Positions 8,663 through 17,596 of a DNA stretch of 64,000 nt are shown here, one piece after another. The stretch's first letter is position 1, and every line of letters starts with the position of its first letter. Made by a program: the position numbers and the translations under genes. Origin of the DNA: Opitutia bacterium ISCC 52 (lineage in GTDB: Bacteria > Verrucomicrobiota > Verrucomicrobiia > Opitutales > UBA2995); contig CP076040.1 of assembly GCA_014529675.2 (NCBI GenBank), positions 558,001 to 622,000 on the forward strand. Direction: 5' to 3'. A model generated the notes under the pieces. It did no database searches. It had not been told where the DNA came from and saw only the letters and a program-made list of their open reading frames with translations.

Positions 8663-9910
8663 ATGAGACGAGGATTAATTATATACCTGACTGTTGCCTT
8701 CCTGATTCCAATAAGTGTGGTGACCCTTCTGGGGGAGATTTTTGGAGGCTGGTTCTCGATTGGTTATCGCAAGGAGTCTCGCCAATTTCAAGAAACACTG
8801 CGCCTGGTCACGGATCACTATGTCTATGCTGACAAAGTCGACTCAAGTGAACTGACCGGGAATGCCATAGATAACTTGCTTCGGTCTTTGGATGAGAATT
8901 CAGAGTATCTTCCTCATTCGGACGCTGAGGAATTTGAAATAGAAACTGAACAACGGTATGGTGGCATCGGTGTAGAAGTAGAGTGGGCAGACGATCGAGT
9001 CACGATTGTATCCCCATTTGCAGGGAGCCCTGGGGAACTGGCTGGTATACTTCCCGGTGATCAGATTGTGCAAGTAGAAGGACAGTCTGTGGATGGGATG
9101 CGATATCGGGAGGTGGTCGAGCTGTTACGAGGTCCGTCTGGTAGTAACATCGAATTCTCAGTATTCCGTCCTTCGACCAAGGCCGTCATCGATATGGAGG
9201 TCATCCGACGGGTGATCAAGGTACATAGTGTTCGGGAAGTAGGTATGATCGAGCCGGGGGTCGGTTATATTCAAATCACACAATTTGGGACGAAGACTTA
9301 TAATGAATTTGTTTTGGCACTTAACAAATTGGAGAAAGACAATCTTCGAGGCCTCATACTCGACCTGCGGAATAACCCTGGGGGTGTGCTCTCAGCAGCT
9401 GTCAACATTGCTGGTGAGTACTTCGGAAAAGGCGAAACGGTAGTCTATACCAAAGGCAAAGATGAATCGCAGGATAAAACCTACCTGGCGAGTACGCCTG
9501 CTAGGAAGGGAGAATACCCGATTGTTGTATTGGTCAATGAAGGCAGTGCCAGTGCTTCCGAAATCGTTGCGGGCGCTTTGCAGGATATTGGCCGGGCCAA
9601 GCTGGTTGGTACCAAAACGTTTGGCAAAGGTTCGGTGCAGACTATATTCCAATACAGAAGTGGTGATGCCATGCGATTGACTACCGCTATGTTTTTCACT
9701 CCGAGCGGACGCGTCATTCATAAGCAGGGAATCGAACCGGACGTGGTAGTTCCGCAAACGGAGGAGGAGCTCAATAAGCTCGTTGTTCAGCGTCGATATC
9801 TTGAGTCCCTCGGTGAAGAGGCGTTCCTGGAAAAATACGGATTTGAGCCAGTGCCGGATAAACAGCTCGATGTAGCCTTGGAAGTGGTGAGAAATCGCAT
9901 GGTTTTGTAA
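8663..9910 (+). CDS. C-terminal processing peptidase (S41, CtpA-like)
   Basis: A periplasmic serine protease with a Ser-Lys dyad. I chose ATG 8663 because it begins directly with RRGLIIYLTVAFLIP, a signal anchor; the upstream in-frame ATG at 8591 would overlap the start of the divergent methyltransferase gene. Numbered from 8663 (415 aa): a PDZ domain spans about 95-175 (GGIGVEVEW ... PGDQIVQVEG), and the peptidase core holds NEGSASASEI (about 292-301) and TFGKGSVQ with the catalytic lysine near 322. Such proteases trim C-termini of envelope proteins. Monocistronic. Confidence 0.88.
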   Translation: MRRGLIIYLTVAFLIPISVVTLLGEIFGGWFSIGYRKESRQFQETLRLVTDHYVYADKVDSSELTGNAIDNLLRSLDENSEYLPHSDAEEFEIETEQRYGGIGVEVEWADDRVTIVSPFAGSPGELAGILPGDQIVQVEGQSVDGMRYREVVELLRGPSGSNIEFSVFRPSTKAVIDMEVIRRVIKVHSVREVGMIEPGVGYIQITQFGTKTYNEFVLALNKLEKDNLRGLILDLRNNPGGVLSAAVNIAGEYFGKGETVVYTKGKDESQDKTYLASTPARKGEYPIVVLVNEGSASASEIVAGALQDIGRAKLVGTKTFGKGSVQTIFQYRSGDAMRLTTAMFFTPSGRVIHKQGIEPDVVVPQTEEELNKLVVQRRYLESLGEEAFLEKYGFEPVPDKQLDVALEVVRNRMVL

Positions 9911-10007
9911 GCATTCGGGGCGTTTGTCCTGCTCGTTTATTTTACAATTTTCCGACACAAATTTTTCGTGCACTCAGAAATTTAGTTCTCTAGGGTCTGC
10001 GGCTTTT

Positions 10008-10490
10008 ATGGAAAAGGTCTTACAATTACTCGTCGAAGGAGAGTCATTAAGCACCCGGCAGATGGCTGAGGTGTTAAATTATTCTGAGGAAGAGATCGAG
10101 AAGCATCTCCAAGCTCTCAAGGATCAAGACATCCTGCTTGGGTGGCGTCCGATTTTGAATCCGACGAAGGATGTGGAAGACCTGGTGCGTGCGGTGATCG
10201 AAGTGAAGATTAAACCTGAACGCGAAGGTGGTTTTAATAAACTGGCTGATCGAATCAGCCGATTTGACGAGGTGGAAAGCTGTTACCTCATGTCTGGCGC
10301 CTACGATCTGCTGGTGGTTGTTAAAGGACGTAACCTCCAGGCAGTTGCAGGATTTGTATCGGAGCGGCTTGCTTCGATCGAAGGTGTCCTATCCACCGGA
10401 ACGCATTTTCTATTGCGAGCCTATAAAGAGCAGGGCTACCTCCTGCCGGGGACCGCGGAAGATTCTGAGAAACCCAAAATTAGCCCGTGA
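10008..10490 (+). CDS. Lrp/AsnC family transcriptional regulator
   Basis: A 160-aa protein with an N-terminal winged helix (about 1-50; STRQMAEVLNYSEEEIEKHL is the recognition part) and a C-terminal RAM-like ligand domain (about 62-145; VESCYLMSGAYDLLVVVKG is the signature strand-turn). ATG 10008 was chosen over further upstream options because it places the helix-turn-helix at the very N-terminus. The stop overlaps the next gene's GTG start (GTGA), so it is coupled to the aminotransferase it may control. Confidence 0.85.
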   Translation: MEKVLQLLVEGESLSTRQMAEVLNYSEEEIEKHLQALKDQDILLGWRPILNPTKDVEDLVRAVIEVKIKPEREGGFNKLADRISRFDEVESCYLMSGAYDLLVVVKGRNLQAVAGFVSERLASIEGVLSTGTHFLLRAYKEQGYLLPGTAEDSEKPKISP

Positions 10491-11662
10491 ACACGATTAA
10501 AGAAACAACTTCATTTGTCGCCCATCATGTTCGCGATATGCCAAAATCCGGCATTCGCGATTTTTTTGAATTGGTGCAAGCGGCGGACGATGTGATTTCA
10601 CTTGGAATTGGTGAACCCGATTTCGTGACACCCTGGCATATTCGTGAAGCGGCTATTTATGCATTGGAGAAGGGGAAGACGAGTTACACCTCCAATCTGG
10701 GACTACTCAGCTTGCGCAAATCTGTGTCCAAATACATGGCCAAAGAATTTGAAGTGGAGTATAATCCAGAGAGCGAAATATTGATCGCGGTTGGAGTATC
10801 CGAAGCTTTGGACATTGCCCTGCGGGCAGTGGTTAATCCTGGAGACAAGGTTATGTACCACGAGCCTTGCTACGTGTCTTATCATCCATCGGTTTTGATG
10901 ACGCATGGGGTGGGCGTGAAGGTTGCGACCAAAGAAGAAGATAATTTTGCTCTGGATCCGCAACGACTCTGGGATCATTGGGAGCCAGGCGTAAAAGCCC
11001 TGTTGCTCAATTTCCCGACCAACCCGACCGGAGGTACGGTGACTCGTGAGCAATTGCTCGAGATCGCCCGCTTCGCGCAGGAGAAAGACGTGCTTGTAAT
11101 CAGCGACGAGATCTATGCTGAGCTGACCTTTGAAGGAAAGCACACTTCTATCGCCAGTCTGCCGGGTATGAGGGATCGCACCATACTTTTGCATGGTTGC
11201 TCCAAGGCATTTGCCATGACGGGATTTCGCATTGGTTTTGCCTGTGCAAATCCGGAATTGACCGAGGCTATGATGAAGGTCCACCAGTACAGCATGCTTT
11301 GTGCTCCGATTTTAAGTCAGGAAGCTGCAATCGAGGCATTAGAAAATGGACAGGATGCGGTTGCTCGAATGAAAGAGCAGTACCAGCGTCGTCGAGACCT
11401 CATTGTCCGTAAGCTGAATGAATCGGGACTCGCCTGTCATTTGCCGAATGGAACCTTTTATGCATTTCCTTCGATCCAGTCTACGGGCATGACTTCGAAA
11501 GACTTCTCTTTCAAGTTGTTTGAAGAGCAACGTGTGGCTGCCGTGCCAGGAGATGCCTTTGGTGACAGTGGTGAAGGTTTTATTCGATGCAGCTATTCGA
11601 CGAGCTATGAAAATCTAATTCAAGCGACCGATCTGATCGACTCATTTGTCCAGGGCTTGTAG
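10487..11662 (+). CDS. PLP-dependent aminotransferase, class I/II (PatA/AspB-like)
   Basis: A fold-type I aminotransferase of 391 aa. Visible motifs are LGIGEPDF (39-46), NFPTNPTGG (175-183) with the substrate-binding Asn, SDEIYAEL with the PLP-contacting Asp, and HGCSKAFAMTGFRIGF with the Schiff-base Lys at 240. The GTG start overlaps the stop of the Lrp-type regulator by 4 bp. The amino-donor specificity (aspartate, alanine or aromatic) cannot be decided by eye; methionine, lysine or aspartate metabolism are all possible. Confidence 0.85.
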   Translation: MNTIKETTSFVAHHVRDMPKSGIRDFFELVQAADDVISLGIGEPDFVTPWHIREAAIYALEKGKTSYTSNLGLLSLRKSVSKYMAKEFEVEYNPESEILIAVGVSEALDIALRAVVNPGDKVMYHEPCYVSYHPSVLMTHGVGVKVATKEEDNFALDPQRLWDHWEPGVKALLLNFPTNPTGGTVTREQLLEIARFAQEKDVLVISDEIYAELTFEGKHTSIASLPGMRDRTILLHGCSKAFAMTGFRIGFACANPELTEAMMKVHQYSMLCAPILSQEAAIEALENGQDAVARMKEQYQRRRDLIVRKLNESGLACHLPNGTFYAFPSIQSTGMTSKDFSFKLFEEQRVAAVPGDAFGDSGEGFIRCSYSTSYENLIQATDLIDSFVQGL

Positions 11663-11687
11663 CACTCAGTGCTCATTGCTCTCAGAT

Positions 11688-11727
11688 AGTTCGAAGTCGC
11701 ACGAGACATCGAACTGGACGATTTTTT
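11688..11727 (+). terminator. Possible terminator after the aminotransferase gene
   Basis: The arms AGTTCGA (11688-11694) and TCGAACT (11709-11715) pair perfectly and an inner GTC/GAC pair extends the stem across one mismatch. A six-T run starts 7 bases after the stem, further than usual, so termination may be inefficient. Confidence 0.4.
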
Positions 11728-11778
11728 ATTTTAAGTTGGTTATTTTCTGGGGACCTGTTACCACAGGCAGCTTTTTTC

Positions 11779-13170
11779 ATGGAATTCACGCGCAAAAGTG
11801 TAGCTTTGGTGGGCCGTCCGAATGTTGGTAAGAGCCGTTTGTTTAATGCGGTTACGGGGCGGCGATTGTCTATTGTACACGATATGCCAGGGGTGACTCG
11901 CGACGTGGTGTCCTACGATCTGAATTCTGGGCACACCTTGATGGATACGGGTGGCATTGGTATTAAGCCTGAAATGACACCTGCCCTGATTCAAAAGGCG
12001 GCAGAACAGCAAGTCGATTTCGCGATTGAGGCGGCCGACATGATTCTCTTTGTGACGGACGGTCTTGATGGTCTTACTCCTTTGGATGAAATGGTTGCTG
12101 AGCATCTGCGTGCCAGCGGAAAACCGGCTTGGGTGGTCGTAAACAAAATTGATGGTCCAGAACACGATTTTAAAATCCATGAGTTTCAGAAACTGGGGCT
12201 GAAAGGCCTTATGTTTACGTCGGCTGAACACCGACGAGGCATTAAGGAGCTACGTACTTTTATTGCCGATACGCTTGGGACGGTACCCGAGCAAGAAATA
12301 GAGTCCGATTCCAGAATTCGAATTTCTTTCGTTGGACGACCCAATGTAGGGAAATCTTCCCTTTGTAATTCCCTTCTTCAAGAAGAGCGAATGATTGTCA
12401 GTGATATTGCCGGCACGACTCGCGATGCCATTAGTCAGGATTTGGATTTTCAGTCCAAGTCTGGCGATCTACTTGAGTTTAGTCTGATCGACACGGCCGG
12501 GTTGAGACGAAAGACCAAAGTAACGGATCCAGTGGAGTACTTTTCATCGGTACGAGTCGACGAGACGATTGCTCGCAGCGACGTTGTATTCCTGGTGCTC
12601 GATGCCATGGAAGGTGTCACCAAGCAGGATAAATTGATTGCTGGGCAGATCCTGAATAAGGGCAAAGGCATCATCGTCCTGGTCAACAAGTGGGATCTGG
12701 CTGTGGAGACCTTTGGCGAATACACCTTGCCAGGTTACAAAGACCTCGTGGATTTTCAGAAAAAATTTGAGAAGTCTGTGAGGAAGGAAATCTTCTTTTT
12801 GCCTGACTCACCCATCTTGTTTGTTTCAGCACTCTCCGGATTGAGAGTTGATGATATCCTCACGGAAGCCTCAGTGATCTATCAAAGATTATTTTCCGAG
12901 GTTCAGACGGGGCGTCTAAATATTGCCCTCAAGCGTTTCATGGATCGGAATCCTCCTCGGCTCATTACCAAGATCCGGTTCAAGGTGTACTACGCAGTTC
13001 AAATTAGCACCCGGCCGATTAAGTTTAAGCTGTTTTGTAATCAGGCTGGTCGACTGGATGACTCTTATAAGCGTTATCTTCAGGCTAAGTTACTTCAGGA
13101 ATTTCAATTACAAGGCTGCCCGCTTCTCTTTGAACTCGAAGGAAAGAAACCGCCGAAAAAATTTTCCTAG
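11779..13170 (+). CDS. der: Ribosome assembly GTPase Der (EngA)
   Basis: An essential GTPase for 50S subunit maturation with two tandem G domains and a KH-like C-terminal domain (463 aa). The P-loops are GRPNVGKS at 12-19 and again at 186-193, each followed by its switch region (PGVTRDV, AGTTRDA). NKID and NKWD serve as the base-specificity motifs. The KH-like domain runs from about 370 to 463. Length and domain order match the family. It is monocistronic or heads the der-fmt pair (58-bp gap). Confidence 0.95.
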   Translation: MEFTRKSVALVGRPNVGKSRLFNAVTGRRLSIVHDMPGVTRDVVSYDLNSGHTLMDTGGIGIKPEMTPALIQKAAEQQVDFAIEAADMILFVTDGLDGLTPLDEMVAEHLRASGKPAWVVVNKIDGPEHDFKIHEFQKLGLKGLMFTSAEHRRGIKELRTFIADTLGTVPEQEIESDSRIRISFVGRPNVGKSSLCNSLLQEERMIVSDIAGTTRDAISQDLDFQSKSGDLLEFSLIDTAGLRRKTKVTDPVEYFSSVRVDETIARSDVVFLVLDAMEGVTKQDKLIAGQILNKGKGIIVLVNKWDLAVETFGEYTLPGYKDLVDFQKKFEKSVRKEIFFLPDSPILFVSALSGLRVDDILTEASVIYQRLFSEVQTGRLNIALKRFMDRNPPRLITKIRFKVYYAVQISTRPIKFKLFCNQAGRLDDSYKRYLQAKLLQEFQLQGCPLLFELEGKKPPKKFS

Positions 13171-13228
13171 TCTTTATTGAAGGCCGCGAAGATTATTTAT
13201 TTCGTAAACCCAGTTTCCCGAATCACAC

Positions 13229-14254
13229 ATGTCATCTCCCGCGCCCAAGCAAATGGTTTTCATGGGGTCGGATGTTATCACGCTTCCGATCTTGGAGTAT
13301 TTGTGGGAAGAAAGAGAGAGGGTAGTCCTTACTGCGATTTACACGCAACCTGATCGAGCGCGAGGTCGTGGGAAAAAGATTCAGCCCAATGCAATCAAGG
13401 TCTGGGCTCAGGAAAAGGAGATTCCAGTATTTCAGCCGGAACAGTTTGATGAGCAGGCTATACAAGAACTATCTGAGCTAAACCCCGACTTGATCTTAGT
13501 AATGGCTTATGGCCATTTGCTTCCAAAGCCAGTGCTAGAGCTCCCTAAGCTGGGTATTTATAATATCCATACGTCCTTACTTCCAGCGCTTCGTGGCGCT
13601 TCGCCTATCGAAACGGCGGTTGCCAGTGGATACAAAGAAAGTGGAGTCAGTCTCATGCGATTAGTCATGAAAATGGATGCGGGTCCGGTCTTTGATCGTG
13701 AGTCCATCTCTATCTCAGATATCGAAACCGGCGGTGGCTTTCGGGAGAAACTGGCCGAAGCAAGTCCACGAGTATTGGAGCGGAACTTATCCTCGATGTT
13801 GGATGGGTCTATTTTATCAACTGAGCAAAACGACGAGGAAGTCAGTTATTGTAGGCTTCTGGTGAAACAGGATGGGCAATTGGACTTTTCGAAATCCGCA
13901 GAATATCTGGCTCATCGAATCAACGGCTTGTTTCCTTGGCCAGGTTGCTCGGCCCAGCTCGATGGTGTCATGATCAAATTTGGCTTGGCTGCTTTCGAAG
14001 ATGCGGACCAATCATTCGAATCTGGAGTTGTATTTGAAGGAGACACTAGCTGTGTGAGAATAGGAACGGGGCAAGGCGTGCTTCGAGTTCTACAATTACA
14101 AAGACCGGGAGGGAAAATGCTCCCTGCTGAAGCCTTTTTACTCGGAAACCCTATTGCTTCCGGTGAACGCTTTCTAAGTAGGGAAATGCACTCACTCGTA
14201 TCGCCAAAACCGGTTTCTCATAAAAGAGTCTTTCAACTTTATACGAAACCATAG
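13229..14254 (+). CDS. fmt: Methionyl-tRNA formyltransferase
   Basis: Formylates initiator Met-tRNA using 10-formyl-THF. The protein is 341 aa. The catalytic Asn-His-Asp set is visible as N112 and H114 in NIHTSLLPALRGASPI and D150 in MKMDAGPVF, close to the E. coli positions. The C-terminal anticodon-arm binding domain follows from about 210 (NGLFPWPG). No peptide deformylase gene is nearby in this window, although many bacteria pair def and fmt. Confidence 0.93.
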   Translation: MSSPAPKQMVFMGSDVITLPILEYLWEERERVVLTAIYTQPDRARGRGKKIQPNAIKVWAQEKEIPVFQPEQFDEQAIQELSELNPDLILVMAYGHLLPKPVLELPKLGIYNIHTSLLPALRGASPIETAVASGYKESGVSLMRLVMKMDAGPVFDRESISISDIETGGGFREKLAEASPRVLERNLSSMLDGSILSTEQNDEEVSYCRLLVKQDGQLDFSKSAEYLAHRINGLFPWPGCSAQLDGVMIKFGLAAFEDADQSFESGVVFEGDTSCVRIGTGQGVLRVLQLQRPGGKMLPAEAFLLGNPIASGERFLSREMHSLVSPKPVSHKRVFQLYTKP

Positions 14255-14291
14255 TATTAAATGGGTGTTCTGACCTTTAAGGAGCTTTATC

Positions 14292-14915
14292 ATGAAACCT
14301 AACAGTATCTGCCTCACTATTTTATCCCTTACATTATCTCTGCTTAGTGCCCACGGTCAGGGCTATTCCCAGCCGACGCGCATGACCAGCCCAAGTGGTT
14401 CTGCTCGGGCGAGCCTTTCTCAGGACGTGGCGCTATTGAAAGAGCAACTTGGGGAAATGCGATTTGAGGTGGAGCGACTGCTTCGTGAGAACGAGACGCT
14501 CGAGTTGCGAATGAAAAAACTGGAGGCTCAAGGTGCTGCAGCTGTGAGTGACGTGGTATTTCGCCAGGAACTTGCCTCACTCAAAGCGGAATTTAATCGC
14601 CTGAGCAAAGCGCAGCGTGAAGAACTCGCGAAACAAATTACTAAACAAATTAAGGGTTTGGCTGATCAGGTGAATCAAGGAGGAGCTTCCTCCCGTGGAT
14701 CTAGCTCTGCCGCACCTCCCGTTATCACTGAGTGGGACCCCAACAGTTTCCCGAAGACGGGCATCTATTACAAAGTACAATCAGGAGATACCCTGTCTAA
14801 GATTGCTTCGGAGGTCGGATCGAAAATTTCCTACATTACGCATGCTAACAAAATTCCGAATCCCGATCGGCTGCAAGTTGGCAGAGAACTCTTCATTCCG
14901 ATCGATAATCAATAA
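14292..14915 (+). CDS. Exported coiled-coil LysM protein
   Basis: A 207-aa protein with a signal peptide (1-23, cleaved after a SAHGQG region), a predicted coiled coil (about 43-120, rich in Leu, Glu, Arg and Lys) and a C-terminal LysM domain (about 160-204: YKVQSGDTLSKIA ... LQVGRELFIP). LysM binds N-acetylglucosamine-containing glycans, so it is probably a periplasmic peptidoglycan-binding scaffold. It precedes parB by 10 bp, so cell-wall and chromosome functions share a transcript. Confidence 0.82.
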   Translation: MKPNSICLTILSLTLSLLSAHGQGYSQPTRMTSPSGSARASLSQDVALLKEQLGEMRFEVERLLRENETLELRMKKLEAQGAAAVSDVVFRQELASLKAEFNRLSKAQREELAKQITKQIKGLADQVNQGGASSRGSSSAAPPVITEWDPNSFPKTGIYYKVQSGDTLSKIASEVGSKISYITHANKIPNPDRLQVGRELFIPIDNQ

Positions 14916-14925
14916 TTTATAGCTC

Positions 14926-15882
14926 ATGGCGAAACGCAAAACAGGCCTCGGTCGAGGACTCGGAAGTCTCATCTCAGGAGGCGTCTCCAAATCCGAACCC
15001 GTTAAGAAAACAGCGAAGAAGGCAGTTGCTAAAAAGGCTCCGGCTAAGGCGAAGGACAAACCGGCACCTCAGGAAGATACATCCGCAGGATTTGCCGAAT
15101 TGCCGATCAGTGCAATCGAGCCCAATCCCTACCAACCACGCCGTGATTTCGTCGAAGCCCATTTAAATGAGCTGGCTGAGAGTATCCGTTCTGAAGGATT
15201 GCTCCAGCCTGTGGTCGTACGACAAGTTGGCAAAAATTATCAATTGATTGCTGGGGAACGGCGTTGGCGTGCCTGCCAGCAATTGAAGCTGAAAACGATT
15301 CCCGTTCGGCTGGTGGAAGCGAGCGATGCCTCTTCAGCGACCTTGAGCCTTATTGAAAATTTGCAGCGAGAAGGCCTGAACCCGGTTGAAGAAGCGCTTG
15401 GCTATGCAAGCCTCTTACGTGACTTTGACCTTACCCAAGAGCAAGTAGGTGAACGCGTGGGGAAGGGGAGAGCTACGATTGCCAATGCCCTCCGATTGCT
15501 TCAGCTTGAAAAGGAAATTCAGGGGTTTCTCAGAAAAGGCCACCTTTCAACTGGTCATGCCAAAGTACTTCTCGGAGTCGAGGAACCGGCTCAACGTACC
15601 ATGCTTGCCCGTCGTGTGGTGGAAGAGGGATCCAGTGTGAGAGATACAGAGAAATACGCTCGGCAAATCAAAGAATCTCGTGGGCAGAGTTCTTCCAAGT
15701 CCAATACCAGTCGACCTGCCAGTGAGACGGCCGCGGTACGTGAGATTCAAGACAAAATTTCAAAGCGGTTTAAAACCCGAGCTGCGATCAAGCATGGTCC
15801 GAAAAAAGGCCGAATCGTCATCGAGTATTTTGGGAACGATGATTTGGCGCGTATACTCGAAGAAATGGGGGTTGAAGGGTAA
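14926..15882 (+). CDS. parB: Chromosome partitioning protein ParB/Spo0J
   Basis: The CTP-dependent clamp that loads at parS and drives chromosome segregation. The 318-aa protein begins with the conserved GLGRGLGSLI (7-16), then a Lys/Ala-rich linker (about 26-45), the ParB N domain with NPYQPR (67-72) and the CTP-binding GERRWRA (110-116), and a helix-turn-helix (about 165-195, GERVGKGRATIANALRLL). No parA lies next to it and no clear parS site is seen in the window. Start ATG follows the LysM gene by 10 bp. Confidence 0.92.
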   Translation: MAKRKTGLGRGLGSLISGGVSKSEPVKKTAKKAVAKKAPAKAKDKPAPQEDTSAGFAELPISAIEPNPYQPRRDFVEAHLNELAESIRSEGLLQPVVVRQVGKNYQLIAGERRWRACQQLKLKTIPVRLVEASDASSATLSLIENLQREGLNPVEEALGYASLLRDFDLTQEQVGERVGKGRATIANALRLLQLEKEIQGFLRKGHLSTGHAKVLLGVEEPAQRTMLARRVVEEGSSVRDTEKYARQIKESRGQSSSKSNTSRPASETAAVREIQDKISKRFKTRAAIKHGPKKGRIVIEYFGNDDLARILEEMGVEG

Positions 15883-15951
15883 GTATGCTTTTGACTTGCA
15901 CTGTAGGAACTCGGTGAGCAAATTAGCCCGTTTTTTCCAAAGAGCATTCAC

Positions 15952-16419
15952 ATGACTATTATAATCGCTATATTCAGCTTCGTTCTGGTTCTCCTTTGTC
16001 TTTTCACACTTCTCGTTGTGATGGTTCAAAAACCTAAAGGTGACGGAGGTATGGGCGCTGCATTAGGTGGAGGTTCTATGGAGGCGGCATTAGGAGCCGA
16101 AACCAGCTCCCTGTTGACCCGGATTACCATCTACGCAGTCATTGGGTTTTTCGTGCTAACTTTCGGTCTTTATCTTGGAAACCTATCTTCCATGAAGGGT
16201 GAGACAGAAGAGGGCAGTGAAAGCATTCTCAGTGAGATCGTTGATGAAGCTGCCGCCGAAGCCTCAAATGCACCTGAAGCTGAAAGTGCCTTACAGCAGA
16301 TTTTACAGTTGAGTGAAGGCCAGGAAGAGGCCGCTGAGCAAGCTGAAGCCGCCGGGCAAGAACTGGAAGCTGCCGCCGAAGATGTTAAGGCTGAAGTCGA
16401 AGAAACAGTAAATCAGTAG
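15952..16419 (+). CDS. secG: Preprotein translocase subunit SecG with acidic tail
   Basis: The small SecYEG subunit. Two transmembrane helices (2-24 and 57-76) flank the conserved cytoplasmic loop VQKPKGDGGMGAALGGG. The core is followed by about 75 residues that are very rich in Glu, Ala and Gln, so the protein (155 aa) is about twice the usual 75-110 aa. The tail has no recognisable domain. It lies 69 bp after parB. Confidence 0.87.
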   Translation: MTIIIAIFSFVLVLLCLFTLLVVMVQKPKGDGGMGAALGGGSMEAALGAETSSLLTRITIYAVIGFFVLTFGLYLGNLSSMKGETEEGSESILSEIVDEAAAEASNAPEAESALQQILQLSEGQEEAAEQAEAAGQELEAAAEDVKAEVEETVNQ

Positions 16420-16464
16420 CGCTTCTTCTGCAACATGCTTAGAGCGTCGGAGTCTCAGGGCACT

Positions 16465-17325
16465 ATGATTCGCGCAATCTATACCGCCCTAAGTATTTCG
16501 GTAATTCTGTCTCTTGTGACTTCCCCTGTGTCTGGACAGCGGGCCAACAAGCGACCAAAGATAGAAATCCTTCGAGAGATTGATCTCGAAGAAGGACGGC
16601 AACGCTTGATCGATTTCAGACGGATGTGGGTCGTTGGAGATATCAGTCTCCGATATTCACTCCAGTATATTCCCCGTCGCGGCAAGCGAAAGGAGATTGA
16701 AGGAACTCTATGGGGAACCAATGGCTTGGGGGGACCTGTATCGCTTATCAAAATCCATGGAGATTCGGAATCTCAGCTCTACCTGCAAAGCGGACCCTTC
16801 GCATCTGTTTCCAAAAAACAAAATGCGCAGGCACGATGGGCAATGGTAGACGTATTGGATTGGTTCAAAACAGTAGACGATCAGATTACACTGACTGCAT
16901 TCGACTTAATGATGCCGTTTATCTACTGGAAGGATTGGTCTTACGAAGGCGTGACCAAAGTGAACAGTCGAGTTGCCCATGCCTTTCTTTTGACAGCCCC
17001 TGAGTCTTTTCAAAACAACTCGCTTAGCTTGTATGGGGTAGTGGTGTTTCTGGATGAAAGTTTTAATGCTTTGCTTAAGGCCGAGTATGTGACCGCTGAT
17101 GACCTGGTCATTAAATCGCTCCGATTGATTGATATTAAAAAGGTGGACGATGTATGGTTGCCCAAGACGTTCGACTTCTTGGATGAAGTGGGTCGAGATA
17201 AGACGCGCTTGAGAATCCGTGAAGCAGCCGTGCATCTTGATTTCAGTGATCATCCGTTTGGTCGCGGAGTTATTCCTGAGAGTGTACCCGAAATTCCACT
17301 ATCTCGGTACAAAGAAGTAAAGTAA
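16465..17325 (+). CDS. Outer-membrane lipoprotein-sorting-like protein (LolA-type fold)
   Basis: An exported protein of about 286 aa from ATG 16465, which begins with a good signal peptide (RAIYTALSISVILSLVTSPV). An in-frame ATG at 16435 is possible but would put ten polar residues before it. The middle (about 30-270) has the pattern seen in COG2834 proteins: RYSLQYIPRRGKRKEIEGTL, an FDLMMPFIYW segment and VDDVWLPKTFDFLDEVG. These bind lipids or lipoproteins in a half-barrel. The role is inferred from family resemblance only. Confidence 0.65.
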   Translation: MIRAIYTALSISVILSLVTSPVSGQRANKRPKIEILREIDLEEGRQRLIDFRRMWVVGDISLRYSLQYIPRRGKRKEIEGTLWGTNGLGGPVSLIKIHGDSESQLYLQSGPFASVSKKQNAQARWAMVDVLDWFKTVDDQITLTAFDLMMPFIYWKDWSYEGVTKVNSRVAHAFLLTAPESFQNNSLSLYGVVVFLDESFNALLKAEYVTADDLVIKSLRLIDIKKVDDVWLPKTFDFLDEVGRDKTRLRIREAAVHLDFSDHPFGRGVIPESVPEIPLSRYKEVK

Positions 17326-17596
17326 GGTGGCTTAAGTGATGAATTATTTGCCTAAGTTTGAAGTAAGAAAAACTCTTAGCCGTGTTGAAATTTACTAGGG
17401 GATTCTCTCCTAATGGGAAGCTGTAGTTGAATTATGGTTGCACACCTGAAGAATTCGATAGATAAAAGGCAAATGCTACCTTGCAATGGGTACAACAATC
17501 AGAAAACATAAAACAGAATCAGTTAAAAACTCCTACTAAAATTAAACAACAACAACGTTACTTATTAACCACTAAATCAAAAAAGGTAATATAATC
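17326..17596 (+). promoter_or_regulatory. AT-rich leader of the histone-like gene
   Basis: A 271-bp gap with no open frame of note. Its last 100 bases are strongly A-rich with few G's, consistent with an unstructured 5' leader of a highly expressed gene. AAGGT lies about 10 bases before the ATG at 17597 and is a usable ribosome-binding site. A weak promoter candidate is TTGCAC (from about 17440) followed about 17 bases later by GATAAA. No firm operator is seen. Confidence 0.35.
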
